Origin: Rhodococcus globerulus NBRC 14531
Lineage (GTDB): Bacteria; Actinomycetota; Actinomycetes; Mycobacteriales; Mycobacteriaceae
Length of the DNA stretch: 64,000 nt
Direction: 5' to 3'
NCBI RefSeq assembly: GCF_001894805.1
Contig: NZ_BCWX01000005.1
Location: 388,626-452,625, forward strand
In this document: positions 9,501-18,580 of the stretch, one piece after another
Layout: each line of letters starts with the position of its first letter
Numbering within the stretch: the stretch's first letter is position 1
Notes under the pieces: model-generated
Database searches by the model: none
Seen by the model: the letters and a program-made list of their open reading frames with translations, nothing else
What the model was told of the DNA's origin: nothing
Made by a program: the position numbers and the translations under genes

Positions 9501-10462
9501 CACAGCGGCTTGAGGGAGATGTTCTCGCGTCGTAGCGCGGGAATGAGGCTGGCAGCCTGCACGATGACGCCGACGGTGATGCCAATGCCGAGGGTGAGCA
9601 GTTTTGCGTCACCCATCGAGACCGGATTCAGCGAGATCTCACCTGGTGTCAGGCGGTAGATCACGAGCACCACGAGGACGACCATGTTGTTGAGCACCGG
9701 CGCCCAGGCTCCGGGTTTGAAGACCTGACGGGTATTGAGGAACGCCGTGAACAGCGCAGACAGTCCGTAGAACAGGATCGCCGGCAGTAGCAGGTACGAC
9801 AGGGCCGTCGTCAGGTCGGTGCTGACCTTGCCGTCTTCGGACAGGAAGACGTATTTGGTGAGCACAGGTGCGGCGAGGGTCGCGAGTAGCGCGGCCATGC
9901 CGAGAAGGACAAGGGACGCCGTGAAGAGGCGTCGGATGAAGGCTTCGCCTTTGTCTTTGTCTTCGCGTTCGGCGCGGACGAGGACCGGCACGACGATCGC
10001 GGTCAACACTGCGCCGAGAACCAGCTCCGCGATCATGTTCGGGATCTGGCTGGCGACTGTGAACGAACTGGCGATGGCCGGACCGAGAACCATCAGGATC
10101 ATCAGCTGCTTGGCGAATCCCGTGATGCGGCTCGTCAGTGTCGCGATGGCGATGGAACCTGTCGCCGCGAGAAGTCGCGAGTTGGATTCCTTGCGGTCTC
10201 CTGGCAGAACATGAGAGTCGGGGTCGACGTCACCGGACTCGGAGACGGGACGGTTCGCCAACTCCATTTCCGCTTCCCGGTACCGCGGGTAGTCGCGGAT
10301 GACCGGAATGGTCATGGTTGGTGAGTCGTCGAAACGTGCGTCCGGGTTGACCGGCTGGATCGGGTACCCGCGTTCCCACGGTGGCATGCGCGGATGTGAC
10401 GCGGTTGCGGTGCTCCGGCGCGTGATCGCGGACCGTTTGCCCTCAGGCGGATTCCCGGTCAT
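6554..10462 (-). CDS. mviN: MviN/MurJ lipid II flippase fused to a pseudokinase and an extracytoplasmic domain
   Basis: At 1302 residues this is the long actinobacterial MviN. About residues 97-625 form the MurJ polytopic transporter thought to flip lipid II. A disordered Pro/Gln/Ala-rich linker follows (about 640-805), then a kinase-like domain (GGRYRLLAPHGG onward, about 815-1060) lacking the beta3 lysine, HRD and DFG motifs, a transmembrane helix (about 1092-1115) and an extracytoplasmic domain resembling a discoidin/F5-8C fold. In M. tuberculosis the pseudokinase of Rv3910 is phosphorylated by PknB and bound by FhaA. Its start overlaps the DUF6049 stop by four bases, and sigM follows. Confidence 0.95.
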   Translation of the reverse strand: MTGNPPEGKRSAITRRSTATASHPRMPPWERGYPIQPVNPDARFDDSPTMTIPVIRDYPRYREAEMELANRPVSESGDVDPDSHVLPGDRKESNSRLLAATGSIAIATLTSRITGFAKQLMILMVLGPAIASSFTVASQIPNMIAELVLGAVLTAIVVPVLVRAEREDKDKGEAFIRRLFTASLVLLGMAALLATLAAPVLTKYVFLSEDGKVSTDLTTALSYLLLPAILFYGLSALFTAFLNTRQVFKPGAWAPVLNNMVVLVVLVIYRLTPGEISLNPVSMGDAKLLTLGIGITVGVIVQAASLIPALRRENISLKPLWGLDDRLRQFGGMAVAIVLYVLISQIGMIFATRISSHADEAGPAIYSQAWLLLQLPYGVLGVTVLTAIMPRLSRNAAADDTPAVVDDLSVATRLTMITLVPIIMFLTFMGPQVGEALYGYGRFGPEQAERLGTAVSWSAFTLIPYALVLIQLRVFYAREQAWTPTWIVLGITAVKIAFSALVPLVASDTDQVVILLGAANGLGYITGAVIGGYLLHRSLGNLQMANVGKTVWSVVVASLAGSLTMIAVDRVLGFHKLTENLGGPGSFIRVAVGGILMLAITFTILYFKKIPEVRSVTVAVSRKIRSVLGRPEPASKSATGNSAQRDDDAVTELIPAVRTESNQHERPGALPYPGPGTTRSQPAQTRGWATESEGARVSDDKVSDDKNAGTSAVKESTSAGAAPTGAPRAEAPRKQTPQQQTPQQQAPQTQAIKSEPPKAVPNKAVPQKAVPNKAVPPNPVPPAGSAKTPPAAPTSTSRPSPRGPKLIPGASVAGGRYRLLAPHGGTRGLQFWEALDVKLDREVALTFVDAEQRGDDNAQSGPQAVLSRTLRLGRINSPGLARVLDVVRGSSGGIVVAEWTPGRSLREMAETTPSPIGAARAIRSLAAAAEAAHRSGGALSIDHPDRVRISINGDAVLAFPATLADADSTSDVRGLGAMLYALITARWPLAKPSAGPVGGLLPAGRDASGNPVEVRGIRPEVPFDISAVATRALQAESGIRTAATVQHILDQASVVNDKTELIPALRLGHRDPGNSGHALTDPEAIEAEKKKSTRMLAALTALGVFTVIVLILLGVWVASFLSGSSSNTPLSEQSFGLTSEAAAPEESSAPAAPPVATAPVGASTVAVFSPQGTPDQPATAKNAIDGNPTTEWSTDSYFQPFPALKNGVGLMVTLDDAATLKNVAITSDSPGSVVEIRSAPSAGTTLDQTKQIGTGTLKNGVTDIPVTTDSPSQYVLIWITELSTQSGQNQTAISDITFNAAR
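8138..8197 (-). repeat. Four tandem 15-bp units in the mviN linker
   Basis: Four 15-base units (consensus on the plus strand CACAGCCTTGTTCGG) encode repeated K-A-V-P-N/Q pentapeptides in the MviN linker. A second short repeat at about 8228-8263 encodes P-Q-Q-Q-T units. Both are likely to vary in length between strains by slippage. Confidence 0.85.
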
Positions 10463-12804
10463 GAACGTTTGTACCCTTCATCAGCTGGGTCGGGCTGACC
10501 CCGATATCGATGCCACAGCCGTCGTCCGGCCAAGAACAACAACAATCCTCCTGCTGTGGCTGTCACAGCGGCCAACGGACGACCGTATGCATTCGACCGT
10601 ACGGTCACGCTGGTCGGGCTGCCCAATTGGAACCCGTCGGTGGTGGTGAGCGAGAAGCTCACGACCACCTTGCGGGAATCGTTCATTTCCGCTGGCACAG
10701 TCAATTGTCGGCTACCGCGCGGCGGCAATTGTTTGGGACCGATGTCACTGATCTTCATCTCCGGCGGAGCGTCCACCCGCAGGTTGACGTTGATGGCGAT
10801 CGGCAGTTCGTTGCGGGCCACGAGGAGCAGCGGGCTTTGCCCGGACGCCAGTGTGTACACGCCGCCCGGCGATACGACGCTGACGGCTTGATAGAGACCG
10901 TTGACGCTGGTGGTCACGTTGCCTGCGCGGATGCTTGCAGCACGTTCGGCATTCCGGACGGACAAGATACTGGTATCGCGCCGGTTGGCCGAACTCATCG
11001 CGCGCAGCAGATCCTCACGAAGCGGGGCGGTGAAGGAGCGCGGAGTGAGCAGAACCTGCGGGTCGTCGACGAGTGAGAGTTCGAGCGCATCGATTCGGGG
11101 CAGTTGAGCTTGTGCCGTGTCGATGACCGCTGTTTGCGGACCGTCCTGAGTTGCCCGCTCCGGATATTCGAGAGTTGCCGTGTCCGTAGCGCCGGGTTGT
11201 GTGCCGAGCAGCGCCGGAAGGGACTGTGGTGTCGCCAGGCCGGAGCGGATGAGCGTGGCGAGCATCGACAGCATCGCGCCGGCGTCCTCCGCGTCGGCGC
11301 TCCACAGTTGCGGCGGCGCCAGAATCTGATTGCGCGGCACGGCGGTGGGAGTCAACGCGGACCACGCCATCGCGCCGAGTGCGTCCTGGCGCCGGGCAAC
11401 CCGCGATTCCGTCTCGAGTTGCGGCGCGGTGTCCTCGTCGATGTACGACGGCGTCGACGGGTTGGATCCGGTCGCGGCAAAAGCTGCGGCCGCCGCTGTG
11501 TCGAAGGCAAGTGCGTCGACGGTGTCGGTGATGCGCGAGGACAGTTGTGCCTCGCTCGAATCCACGGACGAGGCCGCTACGAGGGTGGTTGTCGGCCTGG
11601 TGCTCAGAGTGTCGACAGTGACGGAATCGAGGACGCCGGAATCCGGCCACACGAAATTGCGGAGCGAAGTCACGCCGAGAATGGTGTCGACGATGTCGGC
11701 CGGCCGGTCGATGGCCGTCGCCGTCAGTTCGGGATGGGCGACGGTACCGACTGCCGCGAGATCTGCCTGCGCAAACGGAACCGACGTCGTACACATCGAT
11801 GCTGCCAGGGTCTTGATTCGCGACAACCAATTGGACGCCGCATCCTGTCCGCGACCGTCGTGGGCTGCGCCGGTGGGGTCTGCCGCGTTGTCGACGACCA
11901 GATAACCGCGGGTCATGTTGTCGACCGTGATCACGAGGTCGGGGTCGATGGCGAGGCACAGTGAATCCCGCACCTTGTTGTCGGCGTCGATCTCGGGTTT
12001 CGTGGCATTGTCGACGGCGTCGACAAGCGCGTCGAGGCGTCCGCCGTCCGAGAGTTCGGTGGCGAGGTCGTCGTTGATCAGTCGAACGGGGTCATTGACG
12101 GATCCGGGGATTCCGCCGACCAGGCTGGGAGCGGTAGCGAGCGGCCACATCATCGTCACGCCGACGGGATTGGACGTGTCGGGTGCGACGACGGCTGTAG
12201 CCGAGGTGCTTGACGTTCTTGTGTTGGTCGCGCTGGGAACGCCGAGAACCGGGAGGAGGAAACGTGCGTCGTCGAGCCGGGCTGCGCCGCCGTATTCGGG
12301 GGTGCCGTTGACATTGACAAGCATCGGGTAGACGCCGGGCTCGGAGATCTCCAGTGAGGTTCCGGTAGTGCTGCGCAGTGGCAGCGAGAGGGTGAACGGC
12401 CTGGATTCGCCCCGCTCGAGGCTGGTGGCGACGGTGTCGAACTCGCCGACTGTGTCGAAAATGGCTTGGTCGAATTCGAGGGCATCGCGTACGTCGGCTG
12501 CATTGTCGATGGCCGGCGCTCGTTGCAACCGCACTCCGACGTCTTCGACGGGACGGTCGCCGACGTTCTTGACCGTGCCCTTCACCACGACGGTGGGCGT
12601 GCTGGTTGTCGTGACGGTGGTCGGTGTCGTGGATTCGATGGACAGTTCGAGGAACTTGCCGTCGGTGCTGGTGCGTGGTGCCTGAACGTGTTTGTCGTGC
12701 GAGGCGGGGAGTGCGTGTGCCGGTGCCGCCCCGAGCGATCCCGTCACACCGACAGCGGCCATCACCAGAGCGGCGATGCCCGCTCGCCGTAGAGCCATTT
12801 TCAT
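10459..12804 (-). CDS. DUF6049 family secreted, membrane-anchored protein (Rv3909-like)
   Basis: The 781-residue protein has an N-terminal signal peptide ([19 protein letters not shown], probable cleavage after PAHA) and a C-terminal transmembrane helix (about 745-762) followed by basic residues and a short cytoplasmic tail. The bulk lies outside the membrane. Four-base overlaps with mutT4 upstream and mviN downstream indicate tight translational coupling. The same gene order exists in mycobacteria (Rv3908-Rv3909-Rv3910). The function is unknown; conserved coupling to MviN suggests a role in wall-precursor export or its control. Confidence 0.85.
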   Translation of the reverse strand: MKMALRRAGIAALVMAAVGVTGSLGAAPAHALPASHDKHVQAPRTSTDGKFLELSIESTTPTTVTTTSTPTVVVKGTVKNVGDRPVEDVGVRLQRAPAIDNAADVRDALEFDQAIFDTVGEFDTVATSLERGESRPFTLSLPLRSTTGTSLEISEPGVYPMLVNVNGTPEYGGAARLDDARFLLPVLGVPSATNTRTSSTSATAVVAPDTSNPVGVTMMWPLATAPSLVGGIPGSVNDPVRLINDDLATELSDGGRLDALVDAVDNATKPEIDADNKVRDSLCLAIDPDLVITVDNMTRGYLVVDNAADPTGAAHDGRGQDAASNWLSRIKTLAASMCTTSVPFAQADLAAVGTVAHPELTATAIDRPADIVDTILGVTSLRNFVWPDSGVLDSVTVDTLSTRPTTTLVAASSVDSSEAQLSSRITDTVDALAFDTAAAAAFAATGSNPSTPSYIDEDTAPQLETESRVARRQDALGAMAWSALTPTAVPRNQILAPPQLWSADAEDAGAMLSMLATLIRSGLATPQSLPALLGTQPGATDTATLEYPERATQDGPQTAVIDTAQAQLPRIDALELSLVDDPQVLLTPRSFTAPLREDLLRAMSSANRRDTSILSVRNAERAASIRAGNVTTSVNGLYQAVSVVSPGGVYTLASGQSPLLLVARNELPIAINVNLRVDAPPEMKISDIGPKQLPPRGSRQLTVPAEMNDSRKVVVSFSLTTTDGFQLGSPTSVTVRSNAYGRPLAAVTATAGGLLLFLAGRRLWHRYRGQPDPADEGYKRS

Positions 12805-13382
12805 CCTGCGTCCGGTTCCTTCGGAAGCATGGGTGCGTGGGGCATCTCGGCGATCATCTGTGCGGCAAGTTCGGCTAGTTTTCGTTCGTCCGCGTACGCC
12901 AGGCGTGAGTGCAGTTCCGCGAGCGGTACCCAGGCCACTTCGGTGACTTCGACGTCTTCGTCGGACAGTTCGCCGCCGAGGAATCTCAAGAGATAGTGGT
13001 GCACCGTTTTATGGACGCGTCGGCCCTCGGTGACAAACCAGTAGTCGATGCTGCCGAGTGGCGCGAGGACGGTTCCCTGAATGCCCGTTTCTTCCTCGAC
13101 CTCACGCATCGCCGTCTGCTCGGCGGTCTCGCCCTGCTCGATGTGTCCCTTGGGCAGTGACCACAACAGACGACCACGGCGGTCGGTTCGTCCGATCAGT
13201 GCAGCACACAGGCGTTCGGGCGGGCCGCCCCAGCCGTCGACGACCAATCCGCCCGCCGAAGTTTCGCGGACTGTACGCATCGGGGATCGTTCAGGATTGC
13301 CGACGGCAGGACGACGCCGCGAGTTGCGGCGGCTCCTGTTCGTTCGTTCGGCACCTGACACCCCATCGATACTAGTTGGCAT
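12801..13382 (-). CDS. mutT4: Nudix hydrolase (MutT4-like)
   Basis: The Nudix box is intact: G-x5-E-x7-REVEEETGI, from [17 protein letters not shown] onward. An Arg/Ser-rich N-terminal extension precedes the conserved [16 protein letters not shown] block, as in Rv3908. I used the ATG at 13382; a TTG at 13409 is the only longer option. Family members hydrolyse nucleoside diphosphate derivatives, but the physiological substrate is not certain. It is the first gene of the mutT4-DUF6049-mviN-sigM chain and diverges from pcnA. Confidence 0.88.
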   Translation of the reverse strand: MPTSIDGVSGAERTNRSRRNSRRRPAVGNPERSPMRTVRETSAGGLVVDGWGGPPERLCAALIGRTDRRGRLLWSLPKGHIEQGETAEQTAMREVEEETGIQGTVLAPLGSIDYWFVTEGRRVHKTVHHYLLRFLGGELSDEDVEVTEVAWVPLAELHSRLAYADERKLAELAAQMIAEMPHAPMLPKEPDAG

Positions 13383-13472
13383 CGTCTGGTTGGCCGGTAA
13401 CCCGCGCAAACCGGGTGCTCGCGTTGATATGCGCGTTCTGCTATTTGCGCACCTTAAGTAAGCTCAATCGAC

Positions 13473-14924
13473 GTGACTGCCCCTACCCCCGATGCCGATC
13501 GCCGTGCACGGCTCCTTGCCGACGCTTCCGACACATTGCGCACGCTCTCCGATGTGTTGACCCCGCTGGGTGAGCGCTTCGCAGCGGCCGGCCACGAGCT
13601 GTACCTGGTAGGTGGCAGCGTGCGCGACACAATCCTTGGCCGGTTCAGCGGTGATCTGGATTTCACGACGGACGCGCGTCCCGAGAAGGTGCAGGCTCTG
13701 CTCAAGGGCTGGGTCGACAAGCAGTGGGATACCGGGATCGATTTCGGCACGATCAGCGCCATCAAGGACGGCCAGGAGATCGAGATCACGACGTTCCGGG
13801 CCGATGCCTACGATCGTGTGTCGCGTAATCCGGTAGTCCAGTACGGCGAGAATCTTGCCGACGATCTGGTGCGTCGTGATTTCACGGTCAACGCGATGGC
13901 CATGGCGATAGGCGCCGACGGTTCGTTCACGTTTGTCGATCCGCTGAACGGCATGGACGCTCTGCTCGCCGGGGAACTCGATACGCCGTCGGCTCCCGAG
14001 AACTCGTTCAACGACGATCCGCTGCGGATGCTGCGCGCGGCACGGTTCGTATCTCAGCTTGGTTTCACGTTGAACAATCGCGTTTTCGACGCCATCAAGG
14101 ACATGGCTTCGCAGATCGAGCGGATCACGGCCGAACGTGTGCAGACCGAACTCAACAAGCTCATGCTCGGCATGTACCCGTTGGACGGCATCAACGTCAT
14201 GGTCGATTCCGGTTTGGCGGATTACGTGCTGCCCGAGATCCCGCAGATGAAGCTCGAGATCGACGAGCATCACCAGCACAAGGACGTCTACCAGCACTCT
14301 CTGACGGTGCTTCAGCAGGCCATCGACCTCGAGGATGGCGACCCGGACCTCGTATTACGTTGGGCTGCACTGCTTCACGACATCGGTAAGCCGGACACCA
14401 AGCGCAACGAGCCCGGCGGCGGCGTCAGCTTCCATCACCACGAGGTTGTCGGTGCCAAGCTCGTGCGCAAGCGTTTGCGTGCCCTCAAGTTCTCCAAGCA
14501 GATGGTGGACGACATCTCGCAGCTCGTGTTCCTGCACTTGCGTTTTCACGGTTACGGCAAGGGGCAGTGGACGGACTCTGCCGTGCGGCGGTACGTCACA
14601 GATGCCGGTGAACTACTCCCCCGCTTGCACAAGTTGGTGCGCGCCGACTGCACCACCCGCAACAAGCGTCGGGCCGCGCAGTTGCAGGCCACCTACGACG
14701 ATATCGAAGAGCGGATCGCCCGTATCGCCGAGCAGGAAGACCTCGCTCGGGTGCGTCCGGACCTCGACGGCAACGCCATCATGGAATTGTTGAACATTCC
14801 TGCCGGTCCCCAGGTGGGTAAGGCGTGGACCTTCCTCAAGGAGTTGCGTCTCGATCGTGGTCCCCTCGACCGCGACGAGGCCGAGGCCGAACTGTTGAAG
14901 TGGTGGGCTGCCCAGCAGTCCTAG
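13473..14924 (+). CDS. pcnA: CCA tRNA nucleotidyltransferase
   Basis: The 483-residue protein begins with GTG at 13473. It has the class II nucleotidyltransferase signature (LVGGSVRD, then GDLDFTTDARP with the metal-binding aspartates), the RRDFTVNAMAM block and a C-terminal HD domain (RWAALLHDIGKP, then FHHHEVVGA). The enzyme adds or repairs the 3'-CCA end of tRNA; the HD domain may act as a phosphohydrolase. It matches Rv3907c in sequence features and position, transcribed away from mutT4. Its stop overlaps that of the convergent MFS gene by four bases. Confidence 0.95.
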   Translation: MTAPTPDADRRARLLADASDTLRTLSDVLTPLGERFAAAGHELYLVGGSVRDTILGRFSGDLDFTTDARPEKVQALLKGWVDKQWDTGIDFGTISAIKDGQEIEITTFRADAYDRVSRNPVVQYGENLADDLVRRDFTVNAMAMAIGADGSFTFVDPLNGMDALLAGELDTPSAPENSFNDDPLRMLRAARFVSQLGFTLNNRVFDAIKDMASQIERITAERVQTELNKLMLGMYPLDGINVMVDSGLADYVLPEIPQMKLEIDEHHQHKDVYQHSLTVLQQAIDLEDGDPDLVLRWAALLHDIGKPDTKRNEPGGGVSFHHHEVVGAKLVRKRLRALKFSKQMVDDISQLVFLHLRFHGYGKGQWTDSAVRRYVTDAGELLPRLHKLVRADCTTRNKRRAAQLQATYDDIEERIARIAEQEDLARVRPDLDGNAIMELLNIPAGPQVGKAWTFLKELRLDRGPLDRDEAEAELLKWWAAQQS

Positions 14925-16216
14925 CCTTCTCGCTTTTTGCGGTTGATCAACACCGCCGACAATCCGGCGGCGTAGACGCCCGCACCGGCAAGGGCTAATC
15001 CGACGCTCTTACCGTCGGGTGCGATCACCGTCGACGCGGCGGCGATCGCACCGATGAACGCGACGTTGAACACGGTGTCCTGCAAGGAGAAAACCTGGCC
15101 ACGACGGTTGTCGTCGATGTCGATCTGCATCGCCGCGTCGCCGGCCAGTTTCACGGTTTGACCGGCAACGCCGAGAAGGAACGCGGCGATCAGGAGTGAT
15201 CCCTGCGTCAGTGTGGTGACAAAAACGAGTTGGATGATCACCGCGGCCGTCAGTGCGGAGGTGACGGTTCGCGAGCGACCGAGCCGCGGAATCACAAACG
15301 GAGTGATCAGTGCGGCGATCAGCATGCCGATGGCCGTAGCGCCAACGGCAACACCGAATCCCGCCATCCCACCAGGGAGCGCCGAGCCGTTGGACGTGTC
15401 CCGAAGCACCAGCACCATGATCAGTGTGTTGATGCCGAAACAGATTCTGTGCGCGCCGATTCCGATCATCGTGGTAGTGACGCCGGGAGCCTCCCAGACG
15501 GCAGTGGCTCCGGTCTTCAGGCCCGTCAGAACGGAATGAAGAGCGCCCGTGTTGGTTCTTTCCGAGGAGGTGGGGCCAAGTGATCTGGCGGTGAACCGTG
15601 CTGCCGCCACAGCCGCGACGGCCGATCCGACAGCAGCGCACGCAACGGCGATTGCGGACGCCCGATCACCGGCACCCACAATCCCGATAATGCTCACCGC
15701 CGCGGTTGCGCCCAGGGCCGACACCACTGAACCTGCGGTTGTGAGAACGGAATTGGTGGCCACCAACCAGGATTGCCGAACCACTTTCGGTAGTGCAGCC
15801 GAGACTCCGGCGCCAACAAATCGGCTGACCCCGATAGCCGCCAATGCGCACAACAGCAGCGGCGTGTCCCCTCCCCCGCTGGCGAGCAGAACAGCGGTCG
15901 TGAGGATCAGCAGACCGCGCAGAACACTTGCCCACAGCAGGACGAGGCGCCGGTCGAGGCGATCGAGTAGCGCACCCGCAAAGGGTCCGATGATCGAATA
16001 GGGCAGCAGCAGTACGGCAAACCCCGCCGCAATCGCCACGGGATCTGTCTCGCGTTCCGGGTTGAACAGGATCGCGCCGCCCAGCGCGGCCTGAAACAAC
16101 CCGTCGCCGAACTGGCTCGAGAAGCGGACAAGCGCCAACCGTCCGAGGCCCGGGGATTCCCGCACGGTGTGGAGCGTCCTGGACCAGGCCTCGCGCCGGT
16201 TCGAGGCTGGGGTCAT
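14921..16216 (-). CDS. MFS transporter
   Basis: From the ATG at 16216 the protein is 431 residues with about 12 hydrophobic segments. LDRLDRRLVLLWASVLRGLL is the loop 2-3 motif of the major facilitator superfamily. A 144-base upstream extension of the frame was rejected because it runs into the neighbouring SRPBCC gene. The overall pattern resembles the MFS_3/enterobactin-exporter-like group, but no substrate can be assigned. Confidence 0.85.
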   Translation of the reverse strand: MTPASNRREAWSRTLHTVRESPGLGRLALVRFSSQFGDGLFQAALGGAILFNPERETDPVAIAAGFAVLLLPYSIIGPFAGALLDRLDRRLVLLWASVLRGLLILTTAVLLASGGGDTPLLLCALAAIGVSRFVGAGVSAALPKVVRQSWLVATNSVLTTAGSVVSALGATAAVSIIGIVGAGDRASAIAVACAAVGSAVAAVAAARFTARSLGPTSSERTNTGALHSVLTGLKTGATAVWEAPGVTTTMIGIGAHRICFGINTLIMVLVLRDTSNGSALPGGMAGFGVAVGATAIGMLIAALITPFVIPRLGRSRTVTSALTAAVIIQLVFVTTLTQGSLLIAAFLLGVAGQTVKLAGDAAMQIDIDDNRRGQVFSLQDTVFNVAFIGAIAAASTVIAPDGKSVGLALAGAGVYAAGLSAVLINRKKREG

Positions 16217-16242
16217 GTAGTGAAACTCTAGCGGGAACCGAA

Positions 16243-16677
16243 CTATCGACCGTCGAACCGGTCCCGCAATGCATCGAGGCCAACCAGGTACACGTTGTCG
16301 CCGAAGGCGTTCTCCACGACGGGGATGATCTCGTCGCCTCCGTCGTAAGTGGCGGTCCACCTGACTTCACAGCCGTCAGGCGTCGGAACTACTTCGATGC
16401 GCGCAATGTAGTTCTTGACCGGAAGCGGTTGGTCGAGTACCTCGTAGCTGTAGGTTCGGCCGCTGTTGTCATGCTCGATCAACTCTTCACGTGCTACGAC
16501 ATTGCCGTCGACGATGAATCGGCGTACAGCACCTGGCGTGGTCGGGTCTGCGCTTTCTTCCATTTCGGAAGGGGGGACGCGCGGGTGCCACGAGGCGAGT
16601 TCGTCGAATCCTTTGATCACAGACCAGATCTGGTCCGGCTCGACGGGCAGAGTGGTTGTTCGTAGAAGCGTGGGCAT
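16243..16677 (-). CDS. SRPBCC family (polyketide cyclase/START-like) protein
   Basis: This 144-residue protein starts with the beta-strand/helix pattern of the SRPBCC fold (LPVEPDQIWSVIKGFDELASWHP) and ends with the long C-terminal helix. Such proteins bind hydrophobic ligands in a deep cavity. AGAGAGG precedes the ATG. It lies between an epimerase-like gene upstream and the MFS gene, all on the minus strand, with a 100-base gap to the epimerase. The function is unknown. Confidence 0.85.
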   Translation of the reverse strand: MPTLLRTTTLPVEPDQIWSVIKGFDELASWHPRVPPSEMEESADPTTPGAVRRFIVDGNVVAREELIEHDNSGRTYSYEVLDQPLPVKNYIARIEVVPTPDGCEVRWTATYDGGDEIIPVVENAFGDNVYLVGLDALRDRFDGR

Positions 16678-16777
16678 AAGTACCTCTCTAGTGCTTCGCT
16701 CGGTGTGACGTGGACACTAGGGAGCTCGTGGGCCGGGTGGGAACGCAAATCCCATTCATTGGAAAGGTGCGTGCTCT

Positions 16778-17719
16778 TCAGGCTGCCGCGGTGCGGGCCT
16801 GTTCTGCTCGCCACCAGCCGACAGTTTCGCGCGCTGCCTGATCGAGTGGCGTCGGCGACAGCCCGAGGAGGGCTTCGCTGGCAGTCGAATCCATCACGAA
16901 GGGCTTGGTGAACTGGTAGTTCATCTCTGCGAGTTCGCGGGTATCGGTGTGTACCTTGCCGACGGTATCGAGAACCCAGGCCGGGAGTACGCCCACCTTG
17001 GCGGCGGGGGCTCCTGCGGCGTCGGCAAACGCCTCGGCAATGGTGCGTTGGGTGAGCGCGGGTCCGGTGGGTGCGTGCAGGACGGAGTTCCACAGTTCCG
17101 GGTTGTGTGCCGCGGCGATCATCGCTGCCGCAAGATCGGGTACGTACGTGAAGGAGTGTGGCTGATCTGCCGATCCGATTACCCGAATCTTCTTTCCTGC
17201 CATCACTTTCGGAGCCATGCGTTCGCCGGCGTGAGCTGTGCGCACGTAGGGGCCGAAGAAGTCCGACGCCACCACGCTGACGGTGGGTGTGGCAGAGGCT
17301 TCGCGGGCGCGCAGTAGCATCGCGCGCACTCCGCGCTTACCGCCGGTGACGTTGCGGGGGTCGGATTCCGTCATCACGGTGTCGGAGTTGTAGGCGTAGA
17401 GGCTTTCGGGGAACACCACAACGGCATTCAACGAGGCTGCGACGTCGAGGATGACTTTTTCTGCCGCGGGGAGTTCACGTTCCCAGTCCGCGGCGTTGTA
17501 GGCGGCATGAATGCAGTGGTAGATCGCGGTGGCGCCGTCGGCGGCGGCGCGCAGTGCGTCTCGATCCGACACATCGACGCGTCGACGCTCGATCCGTGGG
17601 TGCTGCGGTCCGCTTCCGGATCTGGTCAGGAGGCGGACGTCGATCCCCTGTTCGGCGAGTTGTAGCGCCACGGTGGATCCGACTGGTCCTGCGCCGGTGA
17701 CGATTTCGAGGTTCGACAT
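16778..17719 (-). CDS. NAD(P)-dependent epimerase/dehydratase-like protein
   Basis: The ATG at 17719 has AGGAG upstream and gives 313 residues; a longer frame exists but crosses the promoter region. The N-terminal Rossmann segment is EIVTGAGPVGSTVALQLAEQ, a slightly atypical glycine motif. The usual YxxxK pair of extended SDR enzymes is not obvious (FPESLYAYNSD occupies the region), so it may be a reductase or binding protein of the NmrA/atypical SDR type. A TetR gene diverges from it across two palindromic operators and probably represses it. Confidence 0.82.
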   Translation of the reverse strand: MSNLEIVTGAGPVGSTVALQLAEQGIDVRLLTRSGSGPQHPRIERRRVDVSDRDALRAAADGATAIYHCIHAAYNAADWERELPAAEKVILDVAASLNAVVVFPESLYAYNSDTVMTESDPRNVTGGKRGVRAMLLRAREASATPTVSVVASDFFGPYVRTAHAGERMAPKVMAGKKIRVIGSADQPHSFTYVPDLAAAMIAAAHNPELWNSVLHAPTGPALTQRTIAEAFADAAGAPAAKVGVLPAWVLDTVGKVHTDTRELAEMNYQFTKPFVMDSTASEALLGLSPTPLDQAARETVGWWRAEQARTAAA

Positions 17720-17748
17720 GGTGTCTCCTACCTGAGGTTCGTGGTTTA

Positions 17749-17763
17749 GAGAGCACTGCTCTC
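17749..17763. promoter_or_regulatory. Palindromic TetR operator, copy 1
   Basis: GAGAGCA-C-TGCTCTC is a perfect 7-1-7 palindrome in the intergenic region between the epimerase and TetR genes, 30 bases before the epimerase start. Confidence 0.75.
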
Positions 17764-17798
17764 GATTTCTAGGATGCGCCACGTGGATGGCTATGTCA

Positions 17799-17811
17799 AG
17801 AGCACTGCTCT
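17799..17811. promoter_or_regulatory. Palindromic TetR operator, copy 2
   Basis: AGAGCA-C-TGCTCT repeats the core of the first palindrome 50 bases further on. A related half-site, CACTGCTCTC, follows at about 17822-17831. Two or three copies in the divergent region support self-regulation by the adjacent TetR protein. Confidence 0.75.
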
Positions 17812-17872
17812 CTTTTATCGACACTGCTCTCGTTTGTTGGCTCTGCTCTCGGAATTGAGGCAAGCTGTTCCC

Positions 17873-18568
17873 ATGGCCGGTACCCCCCGCGAGCGCGCGC
17901 GTGAACAGACCTTGCAAGACATCACCCGGATCGGCCGCGAGCATCTGGCAGCGGTCGGCGCTGCGGCTCTGTCGCTACGCGCGGTGGCGCGAGATCTGGG
18001 CGTCGTATCCTCGGCGGTCTACCGGTATGTGGCCAGCCGCGACGAACTGCTCACCCTTCTTGTCGTGGATGCTTACACCGAGCTGGGCGCCGAAGTGGAT
18101 GCTGCAGTGGATGCTGTTGCGGCAGAAGATTATCGGGGGCAGTTTTTGGCGTTGGGCCGAGCCGTGCGGGCCTGGGCGATACGCGAACCCGCTAGATACG
18201 GACTGCTGTTCGGCAGTCCGGTGCCCGGCTACAACGCACCGGGTGAGCAAACCACCGGGCCGGGCACGCGGGTGGTCACCAGGCTGATCGCAATAGTCGA
18301 CAGCGCGCATCGGGCGGGTGCCCTCACATCGTTCCCCGACGCAGCAGTCGGTGAACCCTTGAAGGCGGATCTGGAACGTGTGCGCGCGGAGATGGGCGTC
18401 GAATTGCGGCCCGAGGCAATCACCCGCGGAACCTTGGTGTGGGTGTCGCTGTTCGGTTCTGTGAACTTCGAGGTGTTCGGGCAGTATGGATCGGACACCT
18501 TCACCGAACCGGCCGAGCTTTTCGAGCGGCACCTCGCCTTGTTCGCGGGAATGGCGGGCTTGGAGTGA
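17873..18568 (+). CDS. TetR-family transcriptional regulator
   Basis: The ATG at 17873 yields 231 residues starting MAGTPRERARE; the longer frame back to 17774 would run through the operators. The helix-turn-helix is LSLRAVARDLGVVSSAVYRY (about residues 35-54), followed by VASRDELLTLL. The C-terminal part resembles the TetR_C_25-like ligand domain (ARYGLLFGSPVPGYNAP). It diverges from the epimerase gene and lies 12 bases before the yqgE start. The likely operators are the GAGAGCAC-type palindromes upstream. Confidence 0.9.
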   Translation: MAGTPRERAREQTLQDITRIGREHLAAVGAAALSLRAVARDLGVVSSAVYRYVASRDELLTLLVVDAYTELGAEVDAAVDAVAAEDYRGQFLALGRAVRAWAIREPARYGLLFGSPVPGYNAPGEQTTGPGTRVVTRLIAIVDSAHRAGALTSFPDAAVGEPLKADLERVRAEMGVELRPEAITRGTLVWVSLFGSVNFEVFGQYGSDTFTEPAELFERHLALFAGMAGLE

Positions 18569-18580
18569 GATGATGTAGGT

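Noticed and set aside
10510..11964. Long plus-strand frames opposite the DUF6049 gene
   Set aside because: The opposite strand encodes a protein with signal peptide, membrane anchor and coupled overlaps; the plus frames are shadows.
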